NCBI GenBank assembly: GCA_904502105.1
Contig: CAJGDF010000003.1
Span: forward strand, 1-21,202
Source of the DNA: an uncultured Clostridia bacterium
GTDB lineage: Bacteria; Bacillota; Clostridia; Oscillospirales; UBA644
Reading direction: 5' to 3'
DNA length: 21,202 bases
Part shown: positions 7,071 to 15,601 of the stretch, one piece after another
Layout: each line of letters opens with the position of its first letter
Position numbering within the stretch: the first letter of the stretch is position 1
The notes under the pieces: model-generated
Databases searched by the model: none
Told to the model about the DNA's origin: nothing
What the model saw: the letters and a program-made list of their open reading frames with translations, nothing else
Position numbers and translations under genes: made by a program

Positions 7071-8090
7071 TCAGTTTGCAGCGTAATTCAGAAGCTTATC
7101 TATAAGCTCGGAATAAGTCATTCCCGTTGCAATAAAAAGCGCAGGGAACATACTGATGCTTGTAAAGCCGGGAAGTGTGTTTATTTCGTTTATATAAATT
7201 TTACCCTGTTTGTCAATAAGGAAGTCAACACGGGACATACCCCTGCAGTCACATACCTTGTATGCTTTGACAGCAAGTTCTTTTACCTCTTTTTCAACAT
7301 CGCAATCGAGACCGGAGGGAATAAGAGTTTTTGATGTTCCGCTCAGATATTTCGCATTGTAGTCGTAGATCTCTTCATTGGAAGAGCATACTCTGCCTGT
7401 GCAGGATGTTACGGGGAATTCGTTGCCCATAACCGCAACCTCGATCTCCCAAGGCTCTTCAATGCTTTTTTCGATAATAATGCGGCTGTCATTTTCAAAA
7501 GCAAGATCAACAGCGGCAGAAAGCTCGGATCCGTCAAAGCATTTTGTTATGCCGACAGAAGATCCTGCATTTGAGGGTTTAACAAATACGGGGTAACCGA
7601 AGGCTTCAACTTTCTTGCTGATCTGTTCGACAGATTCAACACCTTTGATCGCCTCAAACCACTCTGCATGAGCAATTCCGACAGACTCAAAAAGTCTGTT
7701 GGCTGTTATTTTATCCATACAAGCCGCAGAGCCGAGAACACCGGGGCCTACATACTTGATCTCAAACATCTCAAGAAGGCCCTGAAGACGGCCGTCTTCA
7801 CCGTTTCTTCCGTGTACAATGGGGAAAGCAACATCAATTTCGATTTTTTTACCTTCGCAGATAAATGCTTTTTCTGTAAGGTCAAAGCTTATCGGTTTTT
7901 TATCAAGATCTACCCATTTGCCTGAGCGGATCTCGTCTGCGGATGCTTCGGTAACGAACCATTCGCCTTTTTTTGTTATACCGATACAAGTGACCTCGTG
8001 GCCGTTAATATTTGATAATATAGAAGCGGCGGAGAGGCAGGACACCTCATATTCCGTTGATTTACCGCCGAATATCAAAGCAACTTTCAT
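7071..8090 (-). CDS. ddl: D-alanine--D-alanine ligase
   Basis: ATP-dependent ligation of two D-alanines for the peptidoglycan stem peptide. 339 residues from the ATG at 8090. ATP-grasp protein with MKVALIFGGKSTEYEVS at the N-terminus (E15 in EVS), VHGRNGEDGRLQG (92-104), the ATP-binding FVKPSNAGSSVG (169-180), YDYNAKYLSG (242-251), RVDF (287-290) and the metal/substrate motif EINTLPGFTSISMFP (302-316). The Tyr in NAKY fits D-Ala-D-Ala rather than depsipeptide ligases, a cautious inference. A small oddity is EPWEIEV (212-218), where relatives usually have Arg before the Glu. An upstream TTG would add seven residues overlapping the prmC stop, but AAAGGA sits about 10 bases before the ATG at 8090 and MKVALIFGG is the usual beginning. 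Follows prmC by 17 bp; cytoplasmic. Confidence 0.96.
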   Translation of the reverse strand: MKVALIFGGKSTEYEVSCLSAASILSNINGHEVTCIGITKKGEWFVTEASADEIRSGKWVDLDKKPISFDLTEKAFICEGKKIEIDVAFPIVHGRNGEDGRLQGLLEMFEIKYVGPGVLGSAACMDKITANRLFESVGIAHAEWFEAIKGVESVEQISKKVEAFGYPVFVKPSNAGSSVGITKCFDGSELSAAVDLAFENDSRIIIEKSIEEPWEIEVAVMGNEFPVTSCTGRVCSSNEEIYDYNAKYLSGTSKTLIPSGLDCDVEKEVKELAVKAYKVCDCRGMSRVDFLIDKQGKIYINEINTLPGFTSISMFPALFIATGMTYSELIDKLLNYAAN

Positions 8091-8107
8091 CAATAAATTA
8101 TCCTTTA

Positions 8108-8935
8108 TCAAGATTTACGGGCTAAAACGACCCGTTCTGTATTATTATAGTCTTTTTTTATTTTTATGTTCGTATATCCGTTTTTTTCGAGGATAGCCGC
8201 GACATCCGCGCTTTGTTTATAACCTACCTCAAAAAAAATATACCCGCCGCTTTTCAGAAACGGCTTATAGCGTTCGGAGATCGTTCTGTAAAAATCGAGC
8301 CCGTCTTTGCCGCCGAAAAGCGCAAGTGTCGGCTCGTTTTTAACATCTGCCGAAAGCTCCTTCATCTCATCCTCCGTAATATATGGGGGATTTGATGTTA
8401 TAATATCAAAACATTCCTCCGGAACATCTGAAAATATATCATGCTTTATTGCATTAACCTTGTTTTCAACACCGAGTCTTTCAATATTTTCACGAGAGCA
8501 GTCAAGTGCAAAATCACTGATATCCGCGAGTGTTACGCGTATATCTTTCATTTTTGCGAGGCTGATACCGATACATCCCGTTCCCGTGCAGAGATCGAGA
8601 AGAGTATCTCCGTCGTCAACGACATCAAGAACGGCATCCACGAGGATCTCCGTATCGTTTCTCGGAATAAGAACATTTTTCTTGCACCGAAACGAAAAAC
8701 CGTAGAATTCACGTTCACCGGTAATATATTCTGTCGGTTCGCCACTGCAGCGGCGTTCAACATAAGAACAGAGAGTTTTTTGTTGCTCTTCCGAAAGAAC
8801 GAGAGTCTTGGTCATACGGCGAATACGTACCTGTGAATATTCCACACCAAGCACATATGCACAAAGTACATTGAGCGTTGTGTTTGCATCGTCTACGCCA
8901 TGACCTTCAAGCATTTCGAGTAAATTATTTAACAT
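8108..8935 (-). CDS. prmC: Peptide chain release factor N5-glutamine methyltransferase PrmC (HemK)
   Basis: Methylates the Gln of the GGQ loop in release factors RF1/RF2 using SAM. 275 residues from the ATG at 8935. An N-terminal helical release-factor-binding domain (1-70) is followed by EPTEYITGEREFYG (66-79), the SAM-binding DLCTGTGCIGISLA (114-127), and the catalytic SNPPYI (181-186) that clamps the target glutamine; GGKDGLDFYR (208-217) is also typical. A longer in-frame reading exists, but its extra residues lie within the upstream gene. The ATG at 8935 overlaps the DUF1385 stop by 11 bases and has AAGG upstream. Clostridial genomes often have DUF1385-prmC-prfA; here the DUF1385 neighbour is present, but the gene after prmC is ddl, not prfA. 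Confidence 0.95.
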   Translation of the reverse strand: MLNNLLEMLEGHGVDDANTTLNVLCAYVLGVEYSQVRIRRMTKTLVLSEEQQKTLCSYVERRCSGEPTEYITGEREFYGFSFRCKKNVLIPRNDTEILVDAVLDVVDDGDTLLDLCTGTGCIGISLAKMKDIRVTLADISDFALDCSRENIERLGVENKVNAIKHDIFSDVPEECFDIITSNPPYITEDEMKELSADVKNEPTLALFGGKDGLDFYRTISERYKPFLKSGGYIFFEVGYKQSADVAAILEKNGYTNIKIKKDYNNTERVVLARKS

Positions 8936-9875
8936 CTTCTTCTGCCTTATAAGCGGCTTCGTGGTCAAGAGTCTGACCGTCATCGGTAAGAGAAGCTGTA
9001 AGAGCGGCAATGGCAACCTCGATCTGATCATCGTCGGGATCACAGGTCGTTATCATCTGCATAAGCTTACCCGGAGCGCTGAGAACTCTTGTGCAAACAT
9101 TATTATACTTGCCCGCAAGCTGAATAAGCTCAAAGCTGATACCGCCGATAACGGGAAGAAGTGCGAATTTTATAAGGATATAAAGGCCGCCGTCAAAGGG
9201 GATAAGAGAAAAAGCGATAATACTTACAAGCATTGTAATAAGAAGAAAGCTTGTACCGCAGCGAGGGTGGAGACGGGACTGTTCTCTTACGTTTTCAACA
9301 GTAAGCTCTTTGCCTGCCTCAAAGCAGAAAATAGCTTTATGCTCCGCACCGTGATACTGGAAAAGTCTGTGTATCTCCTTCATTCGGGAGACGGCAAAGA
9401 CGTAAAGAACAAATATACCTATTCTTATAACGCCCTCAAGAAGAGCACGGAACGCACCGAAGCAGTTTGTTGTGCCGTTAATGAGCCATGAAAGACCCAT
9501 ACGGATGCCGACGGGAAGAAGAATAAACACGCCTACCGCAATACCTATACCGAGAATGAAAGAAACGATAAGCATGAGGCTTTCAAGAAACTTGTTGCCG
9601 TTTGCTTCTTCTTCAAGGCCGGAAAGCTCAGCGGAACGGGAAAGAGTCTGAAAACCGAGAATAAGGCTTTCGATGAAAGCAACCGCACCTCTGATTATCG
9701 GGAGTGCAAAAAACTTCCATTTTTTTCTTATTGATGTGAATTTAACATCTTCTGTTACTATTGATTTATCGGGTGTACGTACAGCCATAACCGTTTTTTT
9801 AGGGGAACGCATCATAATGCCTTCCATAACAGCCTGACCGCCGACATTAGCATACTGTGTTTTATTTTTACTCAT
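8925..9875 (-). CDS. DUF1385 (YqhQ-like) membrane protein
   Basis: 316 residues, belonging to the DUF1385/YqhQ family by its signatures: GGQAVMEGIMMRSP (12-25), RLFQYHGAEHKAIFCFE (170-186) and HPRCGTSFLL (203-212). Hydrophobic segments near 98-126, 150-163, 208-226 and 229-247 indicate an integral membrane protein; the conserved His/Cys-rich segment 173-207 between them could bind metal, but that is inference. The C-terminal tail (280-316) is acidic and soluble. Its molecular function is not established. AAAGGA lies seven bases before the ATG at 9875; the gene begins 21 bp after the histidine kinase stop and overlaps prmC by 11 bp. The DUF1385-prmC pairing is a common clostridial arrangement. 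Confidence 0.92.
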   Translation of the reverse strand: MSKNKTQYANVGGQAVMEGIMMRSPKKTVMAVRTPDKSIVTEDVKFTSIRKKWKFFALPIIRGAVAFIESLILGFQTLSRSAELSGLEEEANGNKFLESLMLIVSFILGIGIAVGVFILLPVGIRMGLSWLINGTTNCFGAFRALLEGVIRIGIFVLYVFAVSRMKEIHRLFQYHGAEHKAIFCFEAGKELTVENVREQSRLHPRCGTSFLLITMLVSIIAFSLIPFDGGLYILIKFALLPVIGGISFELIQLAGKYNNVCTRVLSAPGKLMQMITTCDPDDDQIEVAIAALTASLTDDGQTLDHEAAYKAEEDVK

Positions 9876-9896
9876 TTGTATTTCCTTTTTTTGAAG

Positions 9897-11294
9897 CTAA
9901 TTTGAACTGATGGGAAGAGTTATTGCAACGGTGGTACCTTCTGACTCGGCACTGTCTATATCGAGAGTACCGCCATGAAGATTGATTATCTCATCACAGA
10001 TCGAAAGGCCGAGGCCGGAGCCGGGCTTTGTTGAAGATCCCTTATAAAATCTGCCTTTGATAAACGGCAATTCCTCTTTTTTGATACCGCTGCCATGATC
10101 CTTAAAAATAACGGAATACGCGGCTGCGGATTTAAGCAGATGGATCTCAACGGTACTGTTTTTCGGAGAATGCTTGACTGCATTATCGAGAATGTTGATA
10201 AACACCTGTTTTAAACGGTTCGGGTCACCTGTAACGATAGGCTCGAACGCGGGTGTGTTGTATTTTATCTCAATGCCTGCCGAAGCAGCCTTTTGAGAAT
10301 AGATATCAAGAGTTTCGCGGACAAGCGTAAAGAGATTTACCCTTGATTTTGAAATTGTAAAGCGTCCGCTCTGGATCTTTGAATAGTCGAGAAGCTCCTC
10401 GATCATTCGTCCGAGACGGTCTGTTTCGGCATCGATTACCGATAAGCCTTTTTTTATAACATCTCCGTCTGTTTCGGGATCACACATGCTTATCGTTTCA
10501 TTCCAGCCTCTTATAGCTGTAAGAGGTGTACGCAATTCATGCGATACAGATGAAATAAACTCATTTTTAAGAGTGTCGATCTTGGAAAGCTCCTGCGCCA
10601 TGTTATTGATAGCATCGGAAAGATTACCGATCTCGTCATCGTATTTCTTTTGAATACGAATTGAAAAGTCACCCTTTGCAATAAGCTGTGCGGAACGGAT
10701 TATCGTGTTTACGGGTTTTACGATCGACTGTACAAAATACTGTCCCGAAAGAAATACAAGAACAGCGACAAGCAGCAGCCCGACAATTGAAACAACAGTA
10801 TACACAACCTGCAGTCCGAAAACATTTTCAAGAGAAACTATGTATCTTATCGCACCGCAGACGGACCCGCCGCTGTTTCTCAACGGAACATCCATTATCA
10901 TAAGACGTTCACCGCTTGAGGAGTCATTTGTTATTGTTTTCGAGCCATTGACCTTTGTAACGTCAAGAACGGTCCTTGTTGTAAAACCGTCAGATGAAAG
11001 GAAGTTTTTACCCGAAAGATCGTATATTTCAAAACGGATATTCTCGGTATCGCTCATAGAATTCATAAAAGAATGGGCGGCATTGTGAATATCGTTCCGG
11101 TTTTCAACAATAAGAGAGGCAAAAGATCTTGTATTGATTTCGCTTCTTCGGTCAAGATACGTTTCAACGTTGCTGTAAAGACTGTCGTTTACAAAAAACA
11201 GTATTATAAGCTCAACAATAATGAGAAAGATCAGCATGAAGGAAAAAACAGATCTGAACCAGCGAAACGTAATATCTGCATGAAAGAATTTCAT
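9897..11294 (-). CDS. Membrane sensor histidine kinase (HAMP, HisKA, HATPase_c)
   Basis: 465 residues. TM helix about 16-35, an extracytoplasmic sensing region about 36-162, a second TM about 163-184, HAMP about 187-240, then the dimerisation/phosphoacceptor motif SSVSHELRTPLTAIRGW (248-264) with H252. The ATP-binding domain shows the N box NILDNAVKHS (367-376), DHGSGI (399-404) and GSGLGLSI (425-432). All catalytic motifs are intact, so it should autophosphorylate H252 and pass phosphate to the response regulator encoded immediately upstream, with which it overlaps by four bases (ATGA). Signal unknown. The extracytoplasmic part is about 125 residues and contains SDTENIRFEIYDLSGKNFL, a PAS/Cache-like strand pattern. 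The preceding repeat-bearing lipoprotein is a candidate partner, by position only. Confidence 0.96.
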   Translation of the reverse strand: MKFFHADITFRWFRSVFSFMLIFLIIVELIILFFVNDSLYSNVETYLDRRSEINTRSFASLIVENRNDIHNAAHSFMNSMSDTENIRFEIYDLSGKNFLSSDGFTTRTVLDVTKVNGSKTITNDSSSGERLMIMDVPLRNSGGSVCGAIRYIVSLENVFGLQVVYTVVSIVGLLLVAVLVFLSGQYFVQSIVKPVNTIIRSAQLIAKGDFSIRIQKKYDDEIGNLSDAINNMAQELSKIDTLKNEFISSVSHELRTPLTAIRGWNETISMCDPETDGDVIKKGLSVIDAETDRLGRMIEELLDYSKIQSGRFTISKSRVNLFTLVRETLDIYSQKAASAGIEIKYNTPAFEPIVTGDPNRLKQVFINILDNAVKHSPKNSTVEIHLLKSAAAYSVIFKDHGSGIKKEELPFIKGRFYKGSSTKPGSGLGLSICDEIINLHGGTLDIDSAESEGTTVAITLPISSN

Positions 11295-11998
11295 TGGTCT
11301 TTAGTTTTCCAGATATAGCCTTTCCCCCACGATGTCTGAAGGAAATCGGGTTTTGAAGGCTTGTCTTCTATTTTTTTTCTCAAACGTGTTATGTTTACAT
11401 TTACAATATCGGCATCTCCGTTAAAATTATAGCCCCAGACTGCCTGAAGGATATCGTCGCGGGTTATAACAACATCGGGATGTTCGATAAAATATTTAAG
11501 AATATGGTATTCGTTGGGAGTGAGATCGAGAGGCTGACCGTTTTTTGTTGCGGTTCGTTTTTTCTCGTCGAGGACAAAAACCTGAGAGGGCTGCTTTGCG
11601 GGTTCGGGCTGTACAGCAGGCTGTGACACCACGGAAATCCTGCGGTAAAGCGCATCGACCTTTGCAACAAGAACAGAGGCACTGACGGGTTTTTTAACAT
11701 AATCGTCGGCGCCCGAGATAAATCCGGAAAGTACGTCTTCATCAAGGTCCTTTGCCGAAAGCATGATGATGCCCATTGTTTTGTTTTGTGCACGAAGCTT
11801 ACGGCAGACCTCAAAACCGTCTATATCCGGAAGCATAACGTCAAGCACGGCAAGCTGAATATCTGAATTTTCCGAAAAAACGTTCAATGCCTCGTTTCCG
11901 GTGCCTGCCTCAAAGACCTCATAGCCTGCTCTTTTGAAGTTAAAAACAATAAAATCACGAATAGACATTTCGTCTTCAAGAATAAGAATTTTTTTCAT
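11291..11998 (-). CDS. OmpR/PhoB-type response regulator
   Basis: 235 residues. Receiver domain 1-115 with the acidic pocket E9-D10 (LEDE), phosphoacceptor D53 in VLDVMLPDIDG, the Ser of MLSAKD (S81) and K103 in VKKP. A linker rich in Gln/Pro/Val (122-137) leads to the winged-helix DNA-binding domain (about 138-232), with LTPNEYHILKYF (159-170), DDILQAVWGYNFNGDADIVN and RLRKKIE as recognition-helix region. It should bind DNA and regulate transcription when phosphorylated by the kinase encoded just downstream. AAAGGAGG lies 12-13 bases before the ATG at 11998, a long but plausible spacing. The gene begins 20 bp after the lipoprotein gene. Target genes are unknown; autoregulation of the operon is possible but no clear operator repeat was seen. 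Confidence 0.97.
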   Translation of the reverse strand: MKKILILEDEMSIRDFIVFNFKRAGYEVFEAGTGNEALNVFSENSDIQLAVLDVMLPDIDGFEVCRKLRAQNKTMGIIMLSAKDLDEDVLSGFISGADDYVKKPVSASVLVAKVDALYRRISVVSQPAVQPEPAKQPSQVFVLDEKKRTATKNGQPLDLTPNEYHILKYFIEHPDVVITRDDILQAVWGYNFNGDADIVNVNITRLRKKIEDKPSKPDFLQTSWGKGYIWKTKDQ

Positions 11999-12018
11999 TA
12001 TTTGTAAAGGACCTCCTT

Positions 12019-13425
12019 TCAGTGTCCGACTGTGATGGTTGCGGGTCTGAATGAATTTTTGATTATTTCGTCCGACGGCATAAGCGGCTTCTGTCTTTCA
12101 AGAAGATCTGCCTTGACAAGCGTGTAGTATTCTCCGCTTGTTTCGGAATAATACAGGAATATGTTATTTTCGTCAAATACAGGTGTCTGGGTTGAGCTTT
12201 GAATACTGAAAAGAAGAACACGTCTGTCAACACCGAAGATCGGATACGTGTAGTTTTCGTCCGACACATAGTAAAAATAAAGATCATTATTATAATTCAT
12301 ATATGCCTTTATATTTGTATATGCCGCCTCATCACGGATCACCCAAAGATAATCTCTTTCGCTGTTTACATAAGATGTAAAATCGGCATCGAGCCCTTCT
12401 CCCGTAAAAGAATACCAGACATAAGGGAAAAGCAGTGCTTCCTGCCAGCTGGTAAGAGCTTTTGAAGCCTCATCTTCATCAAAGAAATAACAAAGAGGTA
12501 TCTCTATAGAGCCGTCGTTATCAACATCGCACGGAATGTAATCGCCGAGAGAACAGTAATCGGTTTTCATGTAAGCAACCGGATTTCGCCGTCCCGCAGG
12601 GTCATACGCAATATTTTCTATGCAGTTTTTCGTATCGTTCCACACTATAACCTCATTGGTCATAAGCATGGTTCCGTATCTTGATGTTATAACAACCGCG
12701 TTTTTTCCGTTTTCTGCAGTAAACGGGATCATGGTATAGGGAGTTCTGCTGTATGACAGATCAGCGGATATGCTTGATTCCTTTACGCATTGTTCAAGAA
12801 TATCATACTTAAAGAAGCTTGCATATGCAACACTGTCAAGAGATTTATACGTTGCGGAAACGATATCGTCATTACCGTCACCGTCCATATCGGAAACAAT
12901 AAACTCGTTATAACGTCGTGACACCGTGTTGTTTGCACGCTTGTTTACGAAGTCGAGCTCGTAGACATAAAGCATTGTAGAGCTGTCGTAAGCCGAAACG
13001 TAGCCGACAACAAGCTCGGAAAGCCCGTCACCGTTAAAATCAGCAAACGAAAGCTTATCGATGCCGCTTCCGGCTCCGATTATATCAAAGAAAGAAGTAA
13101 TAACGCCGTTATTGTTTGAAAAAATATGGATATTTGCTGTATCACCCGAATTCGGATGAGCTTTATAGCTTCGGTAAAGAACGATTATCTCATCGTTTCC
13201 GTCTCCGTTAAGATCAAAAAAGCTTATCGGATTCTGTACCTGACCTCTTAATGCAAAGACCAACGAGACATCATCGGCTTCGACCTCGAGAAGCTTATTG
13301 TGGATACGTTGCTCAAACGTATCTGTCTCGGGGAGAGCGATGAGGTCTTCGATATTTGTCTGCGTACACGAGGATAAGGTAATAGCTGATATAAGCAAAA
13401 CCAGAATAACGAAAAGCTTTTTCAT
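12019..13425 (-). CDS. Secreted lipoprotein with four DxDGD-type (FG-GAP/VCBS-like) repeats
   Basis: 468 residues. Residues 1-19 are a signal peptide with lipobox LSSC, so C20 should be lipidated and the protein held on the outer face of the membrane. Four calcium-loop-like segments are visible: DLNGDGNDEI (71-80), DFNGDGLSEL (129-138), DMDGDGNDDI (179-188) and DVDNDGSIEI (300-309), spaced roughly 50-120 residues apart. Each ends in a hydrophobic strand, the pattern of FG-GAP/VCBS beta-propeller blades. No enzyme motif seen. The region 320-468 is rich in Tyr and Trp and may bind a ligand. Function unknown; placed directly before a response regulator and histidine kinase, it may modulate the sensor. 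The start ATG at 13425 has only a weak ribosome site and lies 24 bp after the kinase-like gene. Confidence 0.85.
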   Translation of the reverse strand: MKKLFVILVLLISAITLSSCTQTNIEDLIALPETDTFEQRIHNKLLEVEADDVSLVFALRGQVQNPISFFDLNGDGNDEIIVLYRSYKAHPNSGDTANIHIFSNNNGVITSFFDIIGAGSGIDKLSFADFNGDGLSELVVGYVSAYDSSTMLYVYELDFVNKRANNTVSRRYNEFIVSDMDGDGNDDIVSATYKSLDSVAYASFFKYDILEQCVKESSISADLSYSRTPYTMIPFTAENGKNAVVITSRYGTMLMTNEVIVWNDTKNCIENIAYDPAGRRNPVAYMKTDYCSLGDYIPCDVDNDGSIEIPLCYFFDEDEASKALTSWQEALLFPYVWYSFTGEGLDADFTSYVNSERDYLWVIRDEAAYTNIKAYMNYNNDLYFYYVSDENYTYPIFGVDRRVLLFSIQSSTQTPVFDENNIFLYYSETSGEYYTLVKADLLERQKPLMPSDEIIKNSFRPATITVGH

Positions 13426-13449
13426 AGATATTTTTTCCGAACGTTTGGA

Positions 13450-15084
13450 TTATTCTGCAGAGATAAGGTAGTAATAAACGGGCTGACCGCCGTTTACGAG
13501 AACAACTTCCTTATCAGAGGGAAGAACAGATTTAAGATGCTCGCACATTTCTTCTGCTTCGGCTTCTTCAACATCGCAGCCATAGAAGAGAGTTATGTAC
13601 GAATAGTCGGTAAGATCGGATGCGATCTTTTCCATACATGAATTTCTTGTATCTTCAACGTATTTTACTTTGCCTTCAACAAGACCGAGGGTCTGGCCTT
13701 CACGGATCTCGCTGTTTTCAAAAACAGAGTCGCGTGCGGCAAAAGTCATGCTTGCGGTAAATACGGAATCCTTTGCAGCTTTCATATTTGCAGTATTGTC
13801 TTCAACAGATGCACTTTCATCAAATGCGAGCATTGAAGATATACCCTGAGGCACAGAGGTAGTGCGGATAACGATAACCTGTTTTTCTTCGATTATCTCA
13901 CTTGCCTGCTTTGCTGCCATATAGATATTTTTATTGTTGGGAAGAACGTAAACAACTTCACTGGGAGTTTTGTAAACCGCAGAAATGATATCTTCGGTGG
14001 AGGGGTTCATTGTCTGACCGCCTTCAACGATAACATCAACACCGAGATCTCTGAACACATCGCAAAGACCTGCACCGGCAGCAACGGAAACAAAGCCGTA
14101 TTTCTTTTCGGGTTCGGCGATCTTCGGGCCTTTTTCTTCGGGCTGAGCACCCTGTTCGGCAATTACGTTAGAATGCTGAAGCTTCATATTTTCGATCTTA
14201 ACGGTAGCAAGGGCGCCGCAGGTAACTGCAGCGGAAAGAACCTTACCGGGATCGTTTGTATGAACATGAACTTTAATGATTTCGGTATCGTCAACAAAAA
14301 CGTCGCTGTCGCCTGCGTTCATAACAACTTTTTCAAACGCTTCAATTTCAGCGGATGTAACATCTGCTTTTTTATCGACAATACATTCGGTGCAGTATGC
14401 AAACTTGATGTCTTCGGTGTTGAAGTCTTCAAAAGAAGCAGCTTCTTCAACGGAAGCATTGCCTGTGCTTTCGATAATGCCTTCGCCCTTGATAACGGAG
14501 AGCATACCTTCAAAAATTGTAAGAAGACCTTTACCGCCTGCGTCAACTACCTTTGCCTGTTTAAGAACAGGGAGCATTTCGGGGGTTTTTGCGAGAGTGT
14601 CAGCAGCGGCATTGTAAACGCAGTCAAAGAAAGAAACCATATCTTCGTTATTTTCGGCATTGTCAAGACCTGCATCCGCAGCAAGACGCATAACGGTAAG
14701 AATGGTACCCTCGGTGGGATGTCTTACGGCTTTATAAGCGGAATCAACACCGTTTTTGAATGCGCGAGCCATATCGGCAGTACTTGCTTCTTCAAGGCCC
14801 TTGAGTTCTTTTGCTATACCTCTGAAGAAGAGAGAAAGAATAACGCCTGAGTTACCTCTGGCACCTCTGAGAAGAGAAGAGGAGACAACATCTGCGCACT
14901 TAGAAAGATCACCCTCAAAAGAGATAAGATTTTTCTTTGCAGCCTGCATGGTAAGGCTCATATTGATACCTGTGTCTCCGTCGGGAACGGGGAAAACGTT
15001 GAGACTGTTGATCTTTTCTTTTTCGTTATCTATCGCGTTGGCACCGGAAAGGACCATATCGCGAAAAACCTGTCCGTTTATCAT
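13450..15084 (-). CDS. DAK2-domain protein of the YloV/FakA (fatty acid kinase) family
   Basis: About 544 residues. The N-terminal DhaL/DAK2 domain has NVFPVPDGDTGINMSL (29-44), whose aspartates bind Mg-ATP, and LLRGARGNSGVILS (71-84). A middle domain carries AYCTECIV and VHVHTNDPG, matching the Cys and two His of the zinc site reported for FakA. The C-terminal part (from about 325) resembles the EDD/DegV-like domain. FakA phosphorylates fatty acids held by FakB to feed phospholipid synthesis; no fakB is in this window. The in-frame ATG at 15102 would add six residues, but has no Shine-Dalgarno. The ATG at 15084 has GAGG 12 bases upstream, and MINGQVF matches the usual family start. Paired with the Asp23-like gene upstream, as in the yloU-yloV pair of B. 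subtilis. Confidence 0.92.
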   Translation of the reverse strand: MINGQVFRDMVLSGANAIDNEKEKINSLNVFPVPDGDTGINMSLTMQAAKKNLISFEGDLSKCADVVSSSLLRGARGNSGVILSLFFRGIAKELKGLEEASTADMARAFKNGVDSAYKAVRHPTEGTILTVMRLAADAGLDNAENNEDMVSFFDCVYNAAADTLAKTPEMLPVLKQAKVVDAGGKGLLTIFEGMLSVIKGEGIIESTGNASVEEAASFEDFNTEDIKFAYCTECIVDKKADVTSAEIEAFEKVVMNAGDSDVFVDDTEIIKVHVHTNDPGKVLSAAVTCGALATVKIENMKLQHSNVIAEQGAQPEEKGPKIAEPEKKYGFVSVAAGAGLCDVFRDLGVDVIVEGGQTMNPSTEDIISAVYKTPSEVVYVLPNNKNIYMAAKQASEIIEEKQVIVIRTTSVPQGISSMLAFDESASVEDNTANMKAAKDSVFTASMTFAARDSVFENSEIREGQTLGLVEGKVKYVEDTRNSCMEKIASDLTDYSYITLFYGCDVEEAEAEEMCEHLKSVLPSDKEVVLVNGGQPVYYYLISAE

Positions 15085-15131
15085 GTTTGAATGAAACCTC
15101 ATTTTAATTTATAAATCACAGTTGAGCCGGA

Positions 15132-15479
15132 TTATTTGGTTACGGCGTCAACAAAAATATTAACAGAACTTACTTTGAAACCCGTCATTTCTTCGAGAGT
15201 GTATGTGATCTTATGCGCAATACTTTCGGTAATGGCAGGAATGTTAATGCCGTAAACGACTGTAATGTGAAGGTCAACTTCAATGGCATTGTTGCTGCAG
15301 CGAACACTTACGCCTTTATCGCTCGTATCTCTGCGGAAAAGTTCCCAGAATTCTTCGGTGACGTTTTTAGCGGACATACCGGTAATACCGAAGCAATTGC
15401 CTGCAACGATCGAAACTATATTGGAAATTACATTATCATCAACAGCGATGATACCGTTGGAATTATCGAGTCTGAGCAT
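15132..15479 (-). CDS. Asp23/Gls24 family (YloU-like) envelope stress protein
   Basis: 115 residues, the normal size of the short YloU-type members. Pattern seen: IIAVDDNVISNIVSIVA (10-26), a GITGM turn (31-35), an EVDLHITVVYGINIPAI strand (67-83) and FKVSSVNIFVDAV at the end, the alternating strand/helix pattern of the Asp23 fold. No signal peptide or membrane segment. In Staphylococcus, Asp23 is a membrane-tethered cytoplasmic protein whose loss triggers cell-wall stress; the role of YloU-type proteins is less clear. An excellent ribosome site (AAGGAGGG, six bases before the ATG at 15479) and a promoter at 15525-15553 suggest this is the first gene of the long minus-strand operon, with the FakA-like gene following after about 30-50 bp. 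Confidence 0.92.
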   Translation of the reverse strand: MLRLDNSNGIIAVDDNVISNIVSIVAGNCFGITGMSAKNVTEEFWELFRRDTSDKGVSVRCSNNAIEVDLHITVVYGINIPAITESIAHKITYTLEEMTGFKVSSVNIFVDAVTK

Positions 15480-15524
15480 TTTCAGCCCTCCTTATTTGAC
15501 TGGTCGAAATTTGTTTTACATTAT

Positions 15525-15553
15525 ATTTTACACTATTAATTATGTTTTTACAA
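15525..15553 (-). promoter_or_regulatory. Predicted sigma-70-type promoter for the asp23-like operon
   Basis: Minus strand: -35 TTGTAA (15548-15553), 17-base spacer, -10 TAAAAT (15525-15530), about 45 bases before the ATG at 15479. The -35 is one mismatch from TTGACA at two positions, so moderate strength. The whole 15480-15601 gap is AT-rich; no convincing intrinsic terminator for the upstream fucosidase gene was seen in it. Confidence 0.55.
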
Positions 15554-15601
15554 TACTTACAGCGTAAATTTTATAAAAAATTCTTTTTTATGTCTTGTTT
15601 T

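Noticed and set aside
8936..9043. 311-residue version of PrmC starting at 9043
   Set aside because: Extra residues (Leu/Pro-rich) are an out-of-frame reading of the DUF1385 gene tail; the family begins near MLNNLLEML at 8935.
14173..14850. 225-codon open frame on the plus strand
   Set aside because: Antisense to the DAK2-domain gene; Cys/Phe/Asn-rich shadow without motifs.
15554..15601. Possible terminator after the fucosidase gene (A/T-rich inverted stretch AAAAAAG..TTTTTT)
   Set aside because: Stem would be only A-T pairs with a tiny loop; too weak to call.
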